Assembly (NCBI RefSeq): GCF_003852545.1
Contig: NZ_QAJR01000004.1
Location: 1 to 64,000 of the forward strand
Length of the DNA stretch: 64,000 nucleotides
Direction of reading: 5' to 3'
From: Acidovorax sp. FJL06
GTDB taxonomy: Bacteria; Pseudomonadota; Gammaproteobacteria; Burkholderiales; Burkholderiaceae_C
The position numbers were made by a program, and so were the translations under genes. Position 1 is the first letter of the stretch. The number at the start of each line of letters is the position of its first letter. This document shows, piece by piece, positions 8,379 through 17,001 of the stretch. Below the pieces are notes generated by a model. That model made no database searches, had not been told where the DNA came from, and was given only the letters and a program-made list of their open reading frames with translations.

Positions 8379-9291
8379 GAATGCTGATTTTGCTGATCAG
8401 CAGGACCCCCGCGAGCACCAGGGCGGCACCCCCCAGTTGCCAGGCGGACAACGGCTCGCCCAGCAGCCAGGCACCAAAAAAGATGGTGAGGATGGGGCCG
8501 AGCGTGCCGATGAGTGCCGTCTTGGAGGCGCCGATGCGGCGGATGGCAGCCGACGTCATGAACACCGGCAGCACGGTCGAGAAGATGGCCATGCCCAGGG
8601 CATGCAGGTAGACCGGGGCGGGTTGCACCAGCGCCCCCACAGGCTGCGACACCGCAAAGTGCAGCAGCGTGGCGCCGGTCGAGACCAGCATCGCCAGTGC
8701 CGTGAAGCGGGCTGCGCCCATGCGCCGGATGGCGGGCTCGCTGCCCGCCTGGTAGAACGCATACGAGATGGCCGAGCCAAACACAAAGCCTGCGCCCATC
8801 AGCACCGCCCGCGTGTCGCCCGCCACATGCAGATCGTGCGCAAAGGCCAGGCCAATGCCGGCGTAGGACAGCAGCAGAGCGCCCAGCTCGCGCCGCGAGG
8901 CGCGTTTGCCCATGAACAGCACGCCAATCAGGATGGTGAGCGTGGGGTAGGTGAACAAGATCAGCCGCTCCAGGCTGGCGGTGATGTACTGCAGGCCGAT
9001 GAAGTCGAGGATGCTCGCGCCGTAGTAGCCCAGGAGGCCCAGGGCTGTGATGGCCAGCCAGTCGCGGCCGGTCAGCGGGGCCAGATTGCGGCTGGCGCGC
9101 CAGCCCACCCAGGCGAATACGGGCACAGAAAACGCCATGCGCAGGCACAGCAGGGTGACGGAATCCACCGGCACAGCCTGGGGCACGGCATAGGCCAGCT
9201 TCACAAAGATGGCTTTGAAGGAGAAGCCCAGCGCCGCCAGGACGGCGAGGGCAAGACCAAGGCGTTCGGAGGACCAGTTTTTCCAGGGCAT
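8326..9291 (-). CDS. EamA/DMT-family permease
   Basis: This 321-residue integral membrane protein has about ten predicted hydrophobic segments arranged as two EamA repeats of five. The second repeat starts near VLMGAGFVFGSAISYAFY. GLLGYYGASILDFIGLQYI and GTLGPILTIFFGAWLLGEPL are typical DMT strings. It probably exports or imports a small metabolite in the inner membrane; the substrate cannot be told. The last roughly 15 residues (KTLLLYKK end) are encoded by a dispersed repeat. A LysR gene is divergent across 149 bp, suggesting that it regulates this permease. Confidence 0.88.
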   Translation of the reverse strand: MPWKNWSSERLGLALAVLAALGFSFKAIFVKLAYAVPQAVPVDSVTLLCLRMAFSVPVFAWVGWRASRNLAPLTGRDWLAITALGLLGYYGASILDFIGLQYITASLERLILFTYPTLTILIGVLFMGKRASRRELGALLLSYAGIGLAFAHDLHVAGDTRAVLMGAGFVFGSAISYAFYQAGSEPAIRRMGAARFTALAMLVSTGATLLHFAVSQPVGALVQPAPVYLHALGMAIFSTVLPVFMTSAAIRRIGASKTALIGTLGPILTIFFGAWLLGEPLSAWQLGGAALVLAGVLLISKISIQAGFLRLMDKTLLLYKK

Positions 9292-9388
9292 GTGTCAGGT
9301 CACAGCATCTCGTACGGCAGCACCGAACGATTTGCATGCTTTTTATCGGGATGGCTGGCATCCTGCCTTTGTATGTTGCAAGGCACAA

Positions 9389-9403
9389 TTGCTGATCCAG
9401 CAA
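9389..9403. promoter_or_regulatory. LysR-type box between permease and regulator
   Basis: TTGCTG-ATC-CAGCAA is a perfect 6-3-6 inverted repeat that contains the T-N11-A core used by LysR-type regulators. It sits 38 bp before the TTG start of the LysR gene. It probably serves both autoregulation and control of the divergent permease. Confidence 0.6.
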
Positions 9404-9440
9404 CCATGCATTCGGTTTTGACGAACGCAAGGAACCCGCC

Positions 9441-10343
9441 TTGAACTACGACCTCACCGACCTGCGCCTTTTTGTCGCCATTGCCGAAGAGCGCAACCTC
9501 ACACGCGGCGCTGCGCGTGCCTACCTGGCGCCGTCGTCGGCCAGCCACCGGCTGCGGCGGCTGGAGGAGGCACTGAACACCACGCTGTTCGAGCGCCAGA
9601 CCCGGGGCCTGGCACTCACGCGCGCGGGCGAGGCCCTGCTGCGCAACGCCCGCCAGGTGCTGGCCAGCATCGAGCAGATGCACGCCAACCTCTCGCCGTT
9701 TGCCACCGGCATTCGCGGCCATGTGAGCCTGTGGGCCAATACGCATGCCACCCACACCTTTTTGCCCGACGACCTGGCGGGGTTTCTCAAGCAGCATCCC
9801 CAGGTCAGCGTGAGCCTGGAAGAGCGCACCAGCGCGGAGATCGTGGTGGCCGTGGCGAGTGGCGAGATCGAGGTCGGCGTGCTGGCAGACAGCGGCACCG
9901 GCGCGGGGGTGGAACTGGCGCCATACCGGCAGGACCGCCTGGTGCTCATCGTGCCCGCAGGCCATCGGCTCGCGGGACTTGGGCGTGTGGGCTTTGCCGA
10001 GGTGCTGGACCATGCCTTTGTGATGCTGCACGCCGGTTCGGCCATCCACACCTTCACGATGAATGCCGCCGCCGCATTGGGGCGGCACCTGGACGTGCGC
10101 ATCCAGGTGCGCAGCTTTGAGGCCGTGTGCCGCATGGTGGGTGCGGGCGTGGGCATTGGCCTGGTGCCGCGCGGGGCGGCCCTGCAGGTGGCGGGGTTGA
10201 GCGAACCGCCCGAGGTGGTCGAGCTGGACGAGCCCTGGGCGCAGCGCGACCTGCAGATCTGTGTGCGCAAGGGGGCGGTGCTGTCGGGTTTTGCGGTGGC
10301 GCTGGTGGCGCATCTGCGCCAGGGCGCGGGGCCTGCAGGCTGA
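9441..10343 (+). CDS. LysR-family transcriptional regulator
   Basis: This 300-residue protein starts with TTG, preceded by the ribosome-binding sequence AAGGAAC. The N-terminal winged HTH is clear: LRLFVAIAEERNLTRGAARA, then SASHRLRRLEEALNTTLFER. A LysR substrate-binding domain fills the remainder (IVVAVASGEIEVGVLAD, GAGVGIGLVPRGAALQ). It is divergent from the EamA permease, with a LysR-box-like palindrome between them. The ligand is unknown. Confidence 0.92.
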   Translation: MNYDLTDLRLFVAIAEERNLTRGAARAYLAPSSASHRLRRLEEALNTTLFERQTRGLALTRAGEALLRNARQVLASIEQMHANLSPFATGIRGHVSLWANTHATHTFLPDDLAGFLKQHPQVSVSLEERTSAEIVVAVASGEIEVGVLADSGTGAGVELAPYRQDRLVLIVPAGHRLAGLGRVGFAEVLDHAFVMLHAGSAIHTFTMNAAAALGRHLDVRIQVRSFEAVCRMVGAGVGIGLVPRGAALQVAGLSEPPEVVELDEPWAQRDLQICVRKGAVLSGFAVALVAHLRQGAGPAG

Positions 10344-10377
10344 TCAGAACTGGGCACCCCGGTGGCAGCAGGGTGAT

Positions 10378-11139
10378 TCAGGCGGCGGCGATGCGCACCT
10401 GGACGCCGCCCGCCTGCAGCTTTTTGCGCATGGCGTTGGGTGTGGCAGCAGGCACCACCAGTGCAGACAACTCTCGCAGAGGGGCCACACTGAACGGCGA
10501 GACAGCGCCCAGCTTGTCGAGCGAGGCCAGCACCACCGTCTCGGCCGCGCGCTGGTGCAGGGCGCGCTTGACGGCGGCTTCCTCGAAATCCCCCGTGGTC
10601 AGGCCGGCCTCGGCATGCACGCCGGTCACGCCCATCAGGTACAGGTCGGCCCGCAACTGGGCGGCAGCCTCGACCACACCCGCGCCCACATTCACCATGG
10701 AATGGCGGAACAACCGGCCGCCCAGCACCAGCACCTCGATCTGCAGGTGCCCGGCCAGCGCCACGGCCACAGCCGGGCTGTGGGTGACCACGGTGGCGCG
10801 CAAGTCCAGCGGCAGGTGCTGCACCACCTGCAGCGACGTGGTGCCCCCGTCCAGGATCACCACCTGGCCGGGCAGCACCAGGGCGGCCCCGGCGCGGCCC
10901 AGGGCGCGCTTGTCTTCGGGGGCCAGCTGTTCGCGCGCCTGCAGGTTGCCCACAGCGGCCGAAGCGGGCAGGGCGCCGCCATGCACGCGCAGCAGCAGCC
11001 CCTCGGCAGCCAGCTCGCGCAGGTCGCGCCGCACGGTGTCTTCCGAGATGCCCAGTTCCTCACTGAAGGCCTTGGCCACGATCTGGCCGTCCTGCCGCAG
11101 GCGGTCGAGCAGGAGCTGTTTGCGTTGGGTGGTCAGCAT
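10378..11139 (-). CDS. DeoR-family transcriptional regulator
   Basis: This 253-residue protein has a DeoR N-terminal HTH (RKQLLLDRLRQDGQIVAKAF, then LGISEDTVRRDLRELAAEG) followed by RVHGGALP, the standard HTH-to-sensor joint. The DeoRC sensor domain resembles ribose-5-phosphate isomerase (VVILDGGTTSLQVVQHL, LGGRLFRHSMVNVG). Such regulators usually respond to a sugar phosphate. No sugar operon is adjacent, so the regulon is unknown. Four phased 10-bp repeats lie directly upstream. Confidence 0.92.
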   Translation of the reverse strand: MLTTQRKQLLLDRLRQDGQIVAKAFSEELGISEDTVRRDLRELAAEGLLLRVHGGALPASAAVGNLQAREQLAPEDKRALGRAGAALVLPGQVVILDGGTTSLQVVQHLPLDLRATVVTHSPAVAVALAGHLQIEVLVLGGRLFRHSMVNVGAGVVEAAAQLRADLYLMGVTGVHAEAGLTTGDFEEAAVKRALHQRAAETVVLASLDKLGAVSPFSVAPLRELSALVVPAATPNAMRKKLQAGGVQVRIAAA

Positions 11140-11158
11140 GAGGGGCTATAAAGCGTGA

Positions 11159-11198
11159 TTGCACGAATTTGCATGTTTGTGCATGATATTGCGTAAAT
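11159..11198. promoter_or_regulatory. Four 10-bp phased repeats upstream of deoR-family gene
   Basis: The units TTGCACGAAT, TTGCATGTTT, GTGCATGATA and TTGCGTAAAT run head to tail, so the GC dinucleotide recurs at 11161, 11171, 11181 and 11191. The block starts 20 bp upstream of the DeoR start (11139, minus strand) and lies between it and nudK. DeoR-family repressors commonly bind iterated short repeats, so this is the best operator candidate. Confidence 0.55.
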
Positions 11199-11297
11199 TC
11201 TATTTATCAAAACCATGCACTTACCACCAGACCACACTGCCTTAGCGCTGGCGCCGGCCGTGCGTTGCCACCCAAGCCAGTCCGAAGGGGGCATTGC

Positions 11298-11927
11298 ATG
11301 ACCCGCACCGTGCCCGATGTCCCCATCGCCGAGCTGAATGCCCGCACCGAGCACGTGAAGCTGCTGGATGTGCAGGTGCTCTCCGACAACTGGTATGTGC
11401 TGCGCAAAGTCACCTGCTCGCTGCGCAGGCGCGACGGCCAATGGCAGACGCTGAGCCGCGAGGCCTATGACCGGGGCAACGGCGCCGCGCTGCTGCTGTT
11501 CGACCCGCGCCGCGGCACCGTGGTGCTCACCCGCCAGTTCCGGCTGCCCGCCTTCCTCAACGGCTGCACCGACGGTCTGCTGATCGAGACCTGCGCGGGC
11601 CTGCTCGACGGCGACGACCCCGAAACCTGCATCCGCCGCGAGGCCGAGGAAGAAACCGGCTACCGCGTGCGCCAGCCGCGCAAGGTATTCGAAGCCTACA
11701 TGAGCCCGGGCTCGGTGACGGAGAAGCTGCACTTCTTCATCGCCGAATACGAGCCCAGCGACCGCATCCGCAGCGGCGGTGGCCTGGTGGGGGAGGGCGA
11801 GGACATCGAGGTGATCGAAATGCCACTGGCCGAGGCCCTGGCAGGCATTGCCAGCGGCATGATCCAGGACGGCAAGACCATCATGCTGCTGCAGCATGTG
11901 GCGCTGGGGTGGGGCTGGGCGCCGTAG
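11298..11927 (+). CDS. nudK: GDP-mannose pyrophosphatase (Nudix hydrolase NudK-like)
   Basis: This 209-residue Nudix hydrolase starts at ATG 11298 behind the ribosome-binding sequence GAAGGGG. The Nudix box reads GLLDGDDPETCIRREAEEET, matching the spacing of E. coli NudK. The N-terminal lead LLDVQVLSDNWYVLRKVTC and the later EAYMSPGSVTEKLHFFIAEY are also NudK-like. It is expected to hydrolyse GDP-mannose and other nucleotide sugars in the cytoplasm. It is a single-gene unit, divergent from the DeoR gene. Confidence 0.88.
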   Translation: MTRTVPDVPIAELNARTEHVKLLDVQVLSDNWYVLRKVTCSLRRRDGQWQTLSREAYDRGNGAALLLFDPRRGTVVLTRQFRLPAFLNGCTDGLLIETCAGLLDGDDPETCIRREAEEETGYRVRQPRKVFEAYMSPGSVTEKLHFFIAEYEPSDRIRSGGGLVGEGEDIEVIEMPLAEALAGIASGMIQDGKTIMLLQHVALGWGWAP

Positions 11928-11947
11928 CCAGTCACCCGGCTACCGCA

Positions 11948-12242
11948 TCACTGCCCCTCAGCCTCTGCGCGAGGAGCTGCAAGATCCCGCAAGGCACCGG
12001 GCAGGTCCGGGTGCACAAACTGGTAGCCCAGGGCCAGTGCCGCCCGGGACACCACGTTCTGGCCGTCCAGCAGCAGGGTGGACATCTCGCCCAGCGCCCA
12101 GCGCAAAGGGGGCGGCGGGCATGGCCAGCCACACGCGCTGCCCAAACGATGCGGCCAGGGCCTGCACAAAGCCGCGCTGCGACACGGCATAGATGGGGCC
12201 TTGTACTTCGTTGAGTGTCACGGTCGGCCGGATCAGCCCCAT
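11948..12242 (-). pseudogene. 3' fragment of a TIGR01777-type SDR epimerase, frameshifted
   Basis: Only the C-terminal roughly 95 residues of a YfcH-like NAD-dependent epimerase can be traced. One frame reads GPIYAVSQRGFVQALAASFG and MPAAPFAL. A second frame continues WALGEMSTLLLDGQNVVSRA, then LGYQFVHPDLPGALRDLAA, which is the conserved DUF1731 end. The frame break lies near 12091-12101 and is explained by a 1-nt indel. The Rossmann domain is absent upstream, where the AT-rich leader of the Rhs gene begins. This is a rearrangement scar. Confidence 0.7.
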
Positions 12243-12378
12243 CGTGCATCAGCCTGCGGACTCTGCCGCGGATTGCGCGCCAGCGCAGTCGCCCGCTGGC
12301 TATCTCGTGCAAACGACGAAGTCATCTTGAGATTGAGGTGCTGTCATAAGAATTTGAGGTCACCATATATCTGGGCTG

Positions 12379-15300
12379 GTGCGGCCTGTTGTTTTTGAGG
12401 GAAAGGAGATGATTTGTTACTTTTCCAAAATTTGGAAAAAGCTAAGCTGCGGAAGTTTTTTGAAAATTTTATATGAAATCCAAAAAATATATTGTATTTG
12501 GCATTGCAATTATTTTGCCATTCTCCGCAAGTGCTCTGACAAGTTGTGGAGTTTTGCTACCAGGGGGCATACTGAAAGTTTTGGAAGACTGGCGTTAATA
12601 TTGGCTCATTATGTGAATGCAAGTTCCGCCGAGGATGTTCCCTTTGACTATTCTGAGGAGGGGTGTCCTAGCTATTTGAGCATAACAGGCAAGGTTGGTT
12701 CTTATAAATGGCAATCCCTAGCAGTGGATATATACGGAGCAGATTATAAAAAATATCGAAAAAATGACAGAGGAGTTTGCCAAAAAAAGGCCGACGATGC
12801 CAATCAGCCTCCTGTTGTTGATCCGGTGGCGGGCACTTTTACGGGGGATGTTATATATTGTGTATCGCCGCTCTCTGCAGGGGCGGGGCCCCTGGTTCTA
12901 AAAAATAAAACTCCCTCGCCACCTCAAAGCTGCCCAAGAAATGAGGCATCCACTCCCAATCCTGTTTTTCTGCCAACCGGCGAGAAATATTTGAAAAGAA
13001 TAGATTGGGTCGATCATGCGCCGCACCCATTGACAGTTAAGCGTACTTACTTGAGCAGCAGGCGCCCAAGTGAAAGAACATGGGGATCATGGACGCATAA
13101 TTTTGAGGAGAGACTCAATATCATTGGGCGGACCGCCGAGGGTCCAAATTACGTTAGAGTTTTCAATGAAAATGGAAAAGGACTTTTCTTTGAAAAATCA
13201 GGCGGTGTGTGGCATCACACAAATGGATACGACAAGCTATTGGAAACCGCCAACGGCTGGCAGCGCATTGACGAGAAAACACAAGAAACATCAAACTACA
13301 ACAGTGTCGGGATCATTCGGGAGCGCGTACTGCCAAATGGATGGAAATATGTTTATACGCACAGTAGCGATGGATACCTTCAGAGTGTAACAAATGCCTT
13401 CGGAAAGACGCTCACATTCGATTATTTAAGCAGCCCAGGATCAGTTTCAATAAAGACTAATGGAGTAGAGGTTGTAAACTATCGAAGCAATGGCGAGCAA
13501 ATTGACTTTGTGACCTATCCTGATGGGACTGGGGAAGGCTATTCGTACACCAATGTTAGCTTGATCTCGTCCGTTACTGATGCATCTGGAAATCTTCTGG
13601 ATTCTTTCTTCTATGATTCTGAAGGCCGGGCCACAACTACAAGCAAACCATTGAACGTCGAGAAATACGTTATTTCTTACAATGGTGATGGCTCAGTCAA
13701 GGTTAGAAATCCGATTGGAAGTGAATCGATTTACTCTTTTCTTGCGAAAAATGGCGAGGCTACCCTTGTTAGTTCAAATCGTCCGAGAACTGATACGTAT
13801 CAACGCGTTTCGACGCGCTCTATGAATGCGGAAGGACTGCTCAACGTAGAAACTGACTTTTTGGGTACTAGTACCGCCTATCAATGGGACACGACTCGTC
13901 GTCTCCCAGTTACGGTCACTGACGCAGTTGGTAAAGCCGAAGCCAGAACGGCTCAGGTAGATTGGCACCCTCAATGGCGTCTGCCAGTCAAGGTCACTGA
14001 ACAGGGTCTGGTTGTCAGCTATACCTACGATACTCTGGGTAATCCCCTGACTCAGACCATTGTGGATACCACATCCGGTGGTAGCTCTCGCACCACCAGC
14101 TGGACCTACCACCCCTCGGGCCTGGTCGCTACCGAGAAAGCCCCCAACGGCGCAGTCACCAGCTACCAGTACGACAGCGCAGGCAACCTCACCACCGTCA
14201 CCAATGCCCTGGGCCATGTAGACACCTACACCCACGACGCAGCCGGCCGCGTGCTCACCCACACCGCCCCCACCGGCCTCGTCACCACCTACACCTACGA
14301 CGCCCGGGGCCGCATGCTCACCACCAACCGGGGAGGGCAGCTCACCACGCTCACCTACCGCCCCTCGGGCCAGGTGGCCACCGCCACCCTGTCGCACGGC
14401 CATGCCATCACCTACACCTACGACACCGCCCAGCGCCTGACCGGCTGGAGCGACAACCGGGGCCACACCGGCAGCTACACCCTGGACGCCATGGGCAACC
14501 GCACCCGCGAAGAGGTGCGCAACGCCCAGGGCCAACTGGCCTGGCTGCTGGCTCGAAGCATCAACGGACTGAATCTGGTAGAGAGCACTACGGTAGGCGG
14601 TCAGCAGACCACCACCTGGGGTTTCGACGCCAACGCTGACACCGTGCGTGGCACCAACGGCGCCAACGAATCCACCCAGCTGGGCCTGGACGCCCTGCGC
14701 CGCGTCAAGACCATCACCAACGCAGCCAACGCCACGGCCTCCCTGAGCTACAACGCCCTGGACGCCGTCACCCAGGCCAGCGACTTCAAAGGCGTGGCCA
14801 CCACCTACGCCCGCGACGCCCTGGGCAACGTCACCAGCGAGACCAGCCCCGACACTGGTCTGCAAAGTGCTCAGTACGACGTCCTGGGCCTGCCCAGCAC
14901 CGTGACCGATGCCCTGGGCCAGGCCACCCACATCGAACGCGACCTGCTGGGCCGCCCCACGCTCGTCACCCAGCCGGGCGGCACCAGTATCACCTTGCGT
15001 TACGACCTGCGTGGAGGGGCGTACAACGTCAGCGGCCAGCCCAACGCCAGCAAAGGCTCCTTGAGTGAAATTGTGGACGCCAGCGGCACCACGGCCTACA
15101 GGCGCGACCCCTGGGGCCGGGTCACCCTCAAAACCCAGACCCTGGCCAATGGTGATGTGCGCAGGGTGCGCTATAGCTACACCGCAAGCGGGCAACTGGA
15201 CGTTCTGGGCTACCCCAGCGGCAATCTGGGGCACCACTATGACGCCAGCGGCCTACTGGTCAGCCTGAGCTGGAATGACAAACCCTTGGTGAGCAACCTC

Positions 15301-17001
15301 ACTTGGACTCCTTTGGGTCAGCCGACGAACTGGAGCTGGAGCTTTGCCGATGACAACGACGCCACCACCGTCCCGGCCAGCCGCAGCTACGACAGTGCAG
15401 GCCAACTCATCACCACCGAGTTCAGCAGCTACCAATACAACAGTGCAGGGCGCATGAGCGGCCTGAGCCAGAAGCTCTGGGAGCCTGCCAACACCAATCC
15501 CGCAGGCACAGCCATCCGGGAAGGAACCCGCAACTGGACCGTGCAGTACGACCCCGTGGGCCGCGTCACCCAGATGGGCGACAGCGTGCGCACTGCCACC
15601 TATCAGTACGACAGCAATGGCAACCGCACTGCGAGTGTGCAGACGAGTACCCCTGGGGGGACGGTTCCCACAAGCACCGTAAGCCGCACCTACGATACCG
15701 CCGCAGGCCATAACCGCCTGCTGGGCTTTGAGCAAACCGCACAAAGTGGCGGCAACAGCGCCGCCACCAGCATCAACTACCAATACAACGCCGCTGGCGA
15801 CCTTACCCACGACGGCCTGCGCAGCTATGCCTACGACAGCCAGGGCCGCATGGAGAGCGCCACCACGGGCGAAGGGGCCGATGCCCCCAAAACCAAGTAC
15901 GCCCACAACGCCCTGGGCCAGCGCGTGTTCAAGACCGAGCCGCTGTACAGCGCCGCAGGCAAACCCGCCAGCACCAAGAACCTGAACAACCTGCTGGCTG
16001 ACGACGACGAGCCCGCAGGCAGCCATGCCGAGCAGGGCTTCATGCAGCAACTGGTGAACTTCTTCAGCAAACTCTGGAGCCCATCCACCAGCGACGCCGA
16101 GAAACTGGGCTGGGCCTATGTATACGCCGAAGACGGCAGCCTGTTGGGTGAGTACGGCGAAGGCAGTGCAGCAACTTCAGGCTCGTCGCAATACATCTAC
16201 CTGCCCACGGCCAGTGGGCCAATGCCGATCGCTGCGATAGTCAACGGGCGCCGGTATGCCGTGCACAGCGACCACCTGAACACACCCAGAAGGCTCACAC
16301 AGTCCAATGGCCGGGTCGCCTGGCAGTGGGCCTACAGTGCGTTTGGGGATGAGCAGCCGACCACAGCGGCCAAGCGGTTCACGAGCGAGACGACCAACCC
16401 GACGACGGGCACGACCAGCATTCCGGATGTGATGTTCAACCTGCGCTACCCCGGCCAATACTTCGACAAGGAGACGAATCTCCACTACAACTACTTCAGG
16501 ACGTATGCGCCGAGCACGGGGCGATATACGCAGGGGGATCCTATTGGGTTGGATGGGGGATTCAACAGATTTGCCTATGTGGGGGGGAATCCGCTGCGCT
16601 ACATCGATCCTTGGGGTCTTACGCGGCAGGACGTCTTGAACGCTATCGATCTCATGCAGAAGGCCTTTCCCGATTTGAAATTTCCCTCTGACATTGGCTT
16701 TGACGAACTAATGCGCATCCCGCTGATTGCACCGAATCCTCGTGCTCACACCTCGAAATTCACCAGAAGGATCACAATGGATAACCAGTTCCTCAAGTGC
16801 CTCAGTCCCGGTGATGCGCAAGGGATGTTGATCACGCTGCTGCACGAAATTCTTCATTACAACCAGAGCACTGCGGACATTTGGACAACAGGACCCGATC
16901 ACTCTCGATTCGATGATGCAGCGCTGTCGCGCTTGATGAATCATCCCACGCTCCTCAAAGCGTTCGAGAAGATGCGTGAGGAGTGCATGTGCCGACGATA
17001 A
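12379..17001 (+). CDS. Rhs/YD-repeat protein with HExxH-bearing C-terminal tip
   Basis: This open frame of up to 1540 residues has a DUF6531-like entry (NPVFLPTGEKYLKRIDWVDH) near residue 200. It is followed by many YD repeats (for example SYQYDSAGNLTTVTNALGHV) and ends the Rhs core at GRYTQGDPIGLDGG and NPLRYIDPWGL (residue about 1414). The variable tip (1415-1540) contains LLHEILHYNQ with HEILH at 1489-1493 and a further His at 1508, suggesting a zinc peptidase. The first 1.6 kb is AT-rich and the core GC-rich, so the gene is a mosaic. The start is uncertain (GTG 12379 or ATG 12409). A signal peptide is encoded in another frame at 12473, so a frameshift near 12560 is likely. No PAAR or VgrG is adjacent. 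Confidence 0.85.
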   Translation: MRPVVFEGKEMICYFSKIWKKLSCGSFLKILYEIQKIYCIWHCNYFAILRKCSDKLWSFATRGHTESFGRLALILAHYVNASSAEDVPFDYSEEGCPSYLSITGKVGSYKWQSLAVDIYGADYKKYRKNDRGVCQKKADDANQPPVVDPVAGTFTGDVIYCVSPLSAGAGPLVLKNKTPSPPQSCPRNEASTPNPVFLPTGEKYLKRIDWVDHAPHPLTVKRTYLSSRRPSERTWGSWTHNFEERLNIIGRTAEGPNYVRVFNENGKGLFFEKSGGVWHHTNGYDKLLETANGWQRIDEKTQETSNYNSVGIIRERVLPNGWKYVYTHSSDGYLQSVTNAFGKTLTFDYLSSPGSVSIKTNGVEVVNYRSNGEQIDFVTYPDGTGEGYSYTNVSLISSVTDASGNLLDSFFYDSEGRATTTSKPLNVEKYVISYNGDGSVKVRNPIGSESIYSFLAKNGEATLVSSNRPRTDTYQRVSTRSMNAEGLLNVETDFLGTSTAYQWDTTRRLPVTVTDAVGKAEARTAQVDWHPQWRLPVKVTEQGLVVSYTYDTLGNPLTQTIVDTTSGGSSRTTSWTYHPSGLVATEKAPNGAVTSYQYDSAGNLTTVTNALGHVDTYTHDAAGRVLTHTAPTGLVTTYTYDARGRMLTTNRGGQLTTLTYRPSGQVATATLSHGHAITYTYDTAQRLTGWSDNRGHTGSYTLDAMGNRTREEVRNAQGQLAWLLARSINGLNLVESTTVGGQQTTTWGFDANADTVRGTNGANESTQLGLDALRRVKTITNAANATASLSYNALDAVTQASDFKGVATTYARDALGNVTSETSPDTGLQSAQYDVLGLPSTVTDALGQATHIERDLLGRPTLVTQPGGTSITLRYDLRGGAYNVSGQPNASKGSLSEIVDASGTTAYRRDPWGRVTLKTQTLANGDVRRVRYSYTASGQLDVLGYPSGNLGHHYDASGLLVSLSWNDKPLVSNLTWTPLGQPTNWSWSFADDNDATTVPASRSYDSAGQLITTEFSSYQYNSAGRMSGLSQKLWEPANTNPAGTAIREGTRNWTVQYDPVGRVTQMGDSVRTATYQYDSNGNRTASVQTSTPGGTVPTSTVSRTYDTAAGHNRLLGFEQTAQSGGNSAATSINYQYNAAGDLTHDGLRSYAYDSQGRMESATTGEGADAPKTKYAHNALGQRVFKTEPLYSAAGKPASTKNLNNLLADDDEPAGSHAEQGFMQQLVNFFSKLWSPSTSDAEKLGWAYVYAEDGSLLGEYGEGSAATSGSSQYIYLPTASGPMPIAAIVNGRRYAVHSDHLNTPRRLTQSNGRVAWQWAYSAFGDEQPTTAAKRFTSETTNPTTGTTSIPDVMFNLRYPGQYFDKETNLHYNYFRTYAPSTGRYTQGDPIGLDGGFNRFAYVGGNPLRYIDPWGLTRQDVLNAIDLMQKAFPDLKFPSDIGFDELMRIPLIAPNPRAHTSKFTRRITMDNQFLKCLSPGDAQGMLITLLHEILHYNQSTADIWTTGPDHSRFDDAALSRLMNHPTLLKAFEKMREECMCRR
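12473..12598 (+). other. Out-of-frame signal peptide at the Rhs N-terminus
   Basis: A 41-codon frame, +1 relative to the Rhs frame, begins MKSKKYIVFGIAIILPFSAS followed by ALTSCG. That is a textbook signal peptide with a basic N-region and an AxA-type cleavage site. It then reads into a five-G run (CCAGGGGGC, about 12561-12567) and stops at 12598. The long Rhs frame upstream of that point encodes no recognisable domain. The simplest reading is one ancestral secreted Rhs protein starting at 12473, with an indel near the G run, natural or a sequencing error. Confidence 0.55.

Noticed and set aside
13774-15237. Minus-strand open frame opposite the Rhs core
   Set aside because: It is a low-complexity Gly/Ala/Val translation produced by the GC-rich YD repeats.
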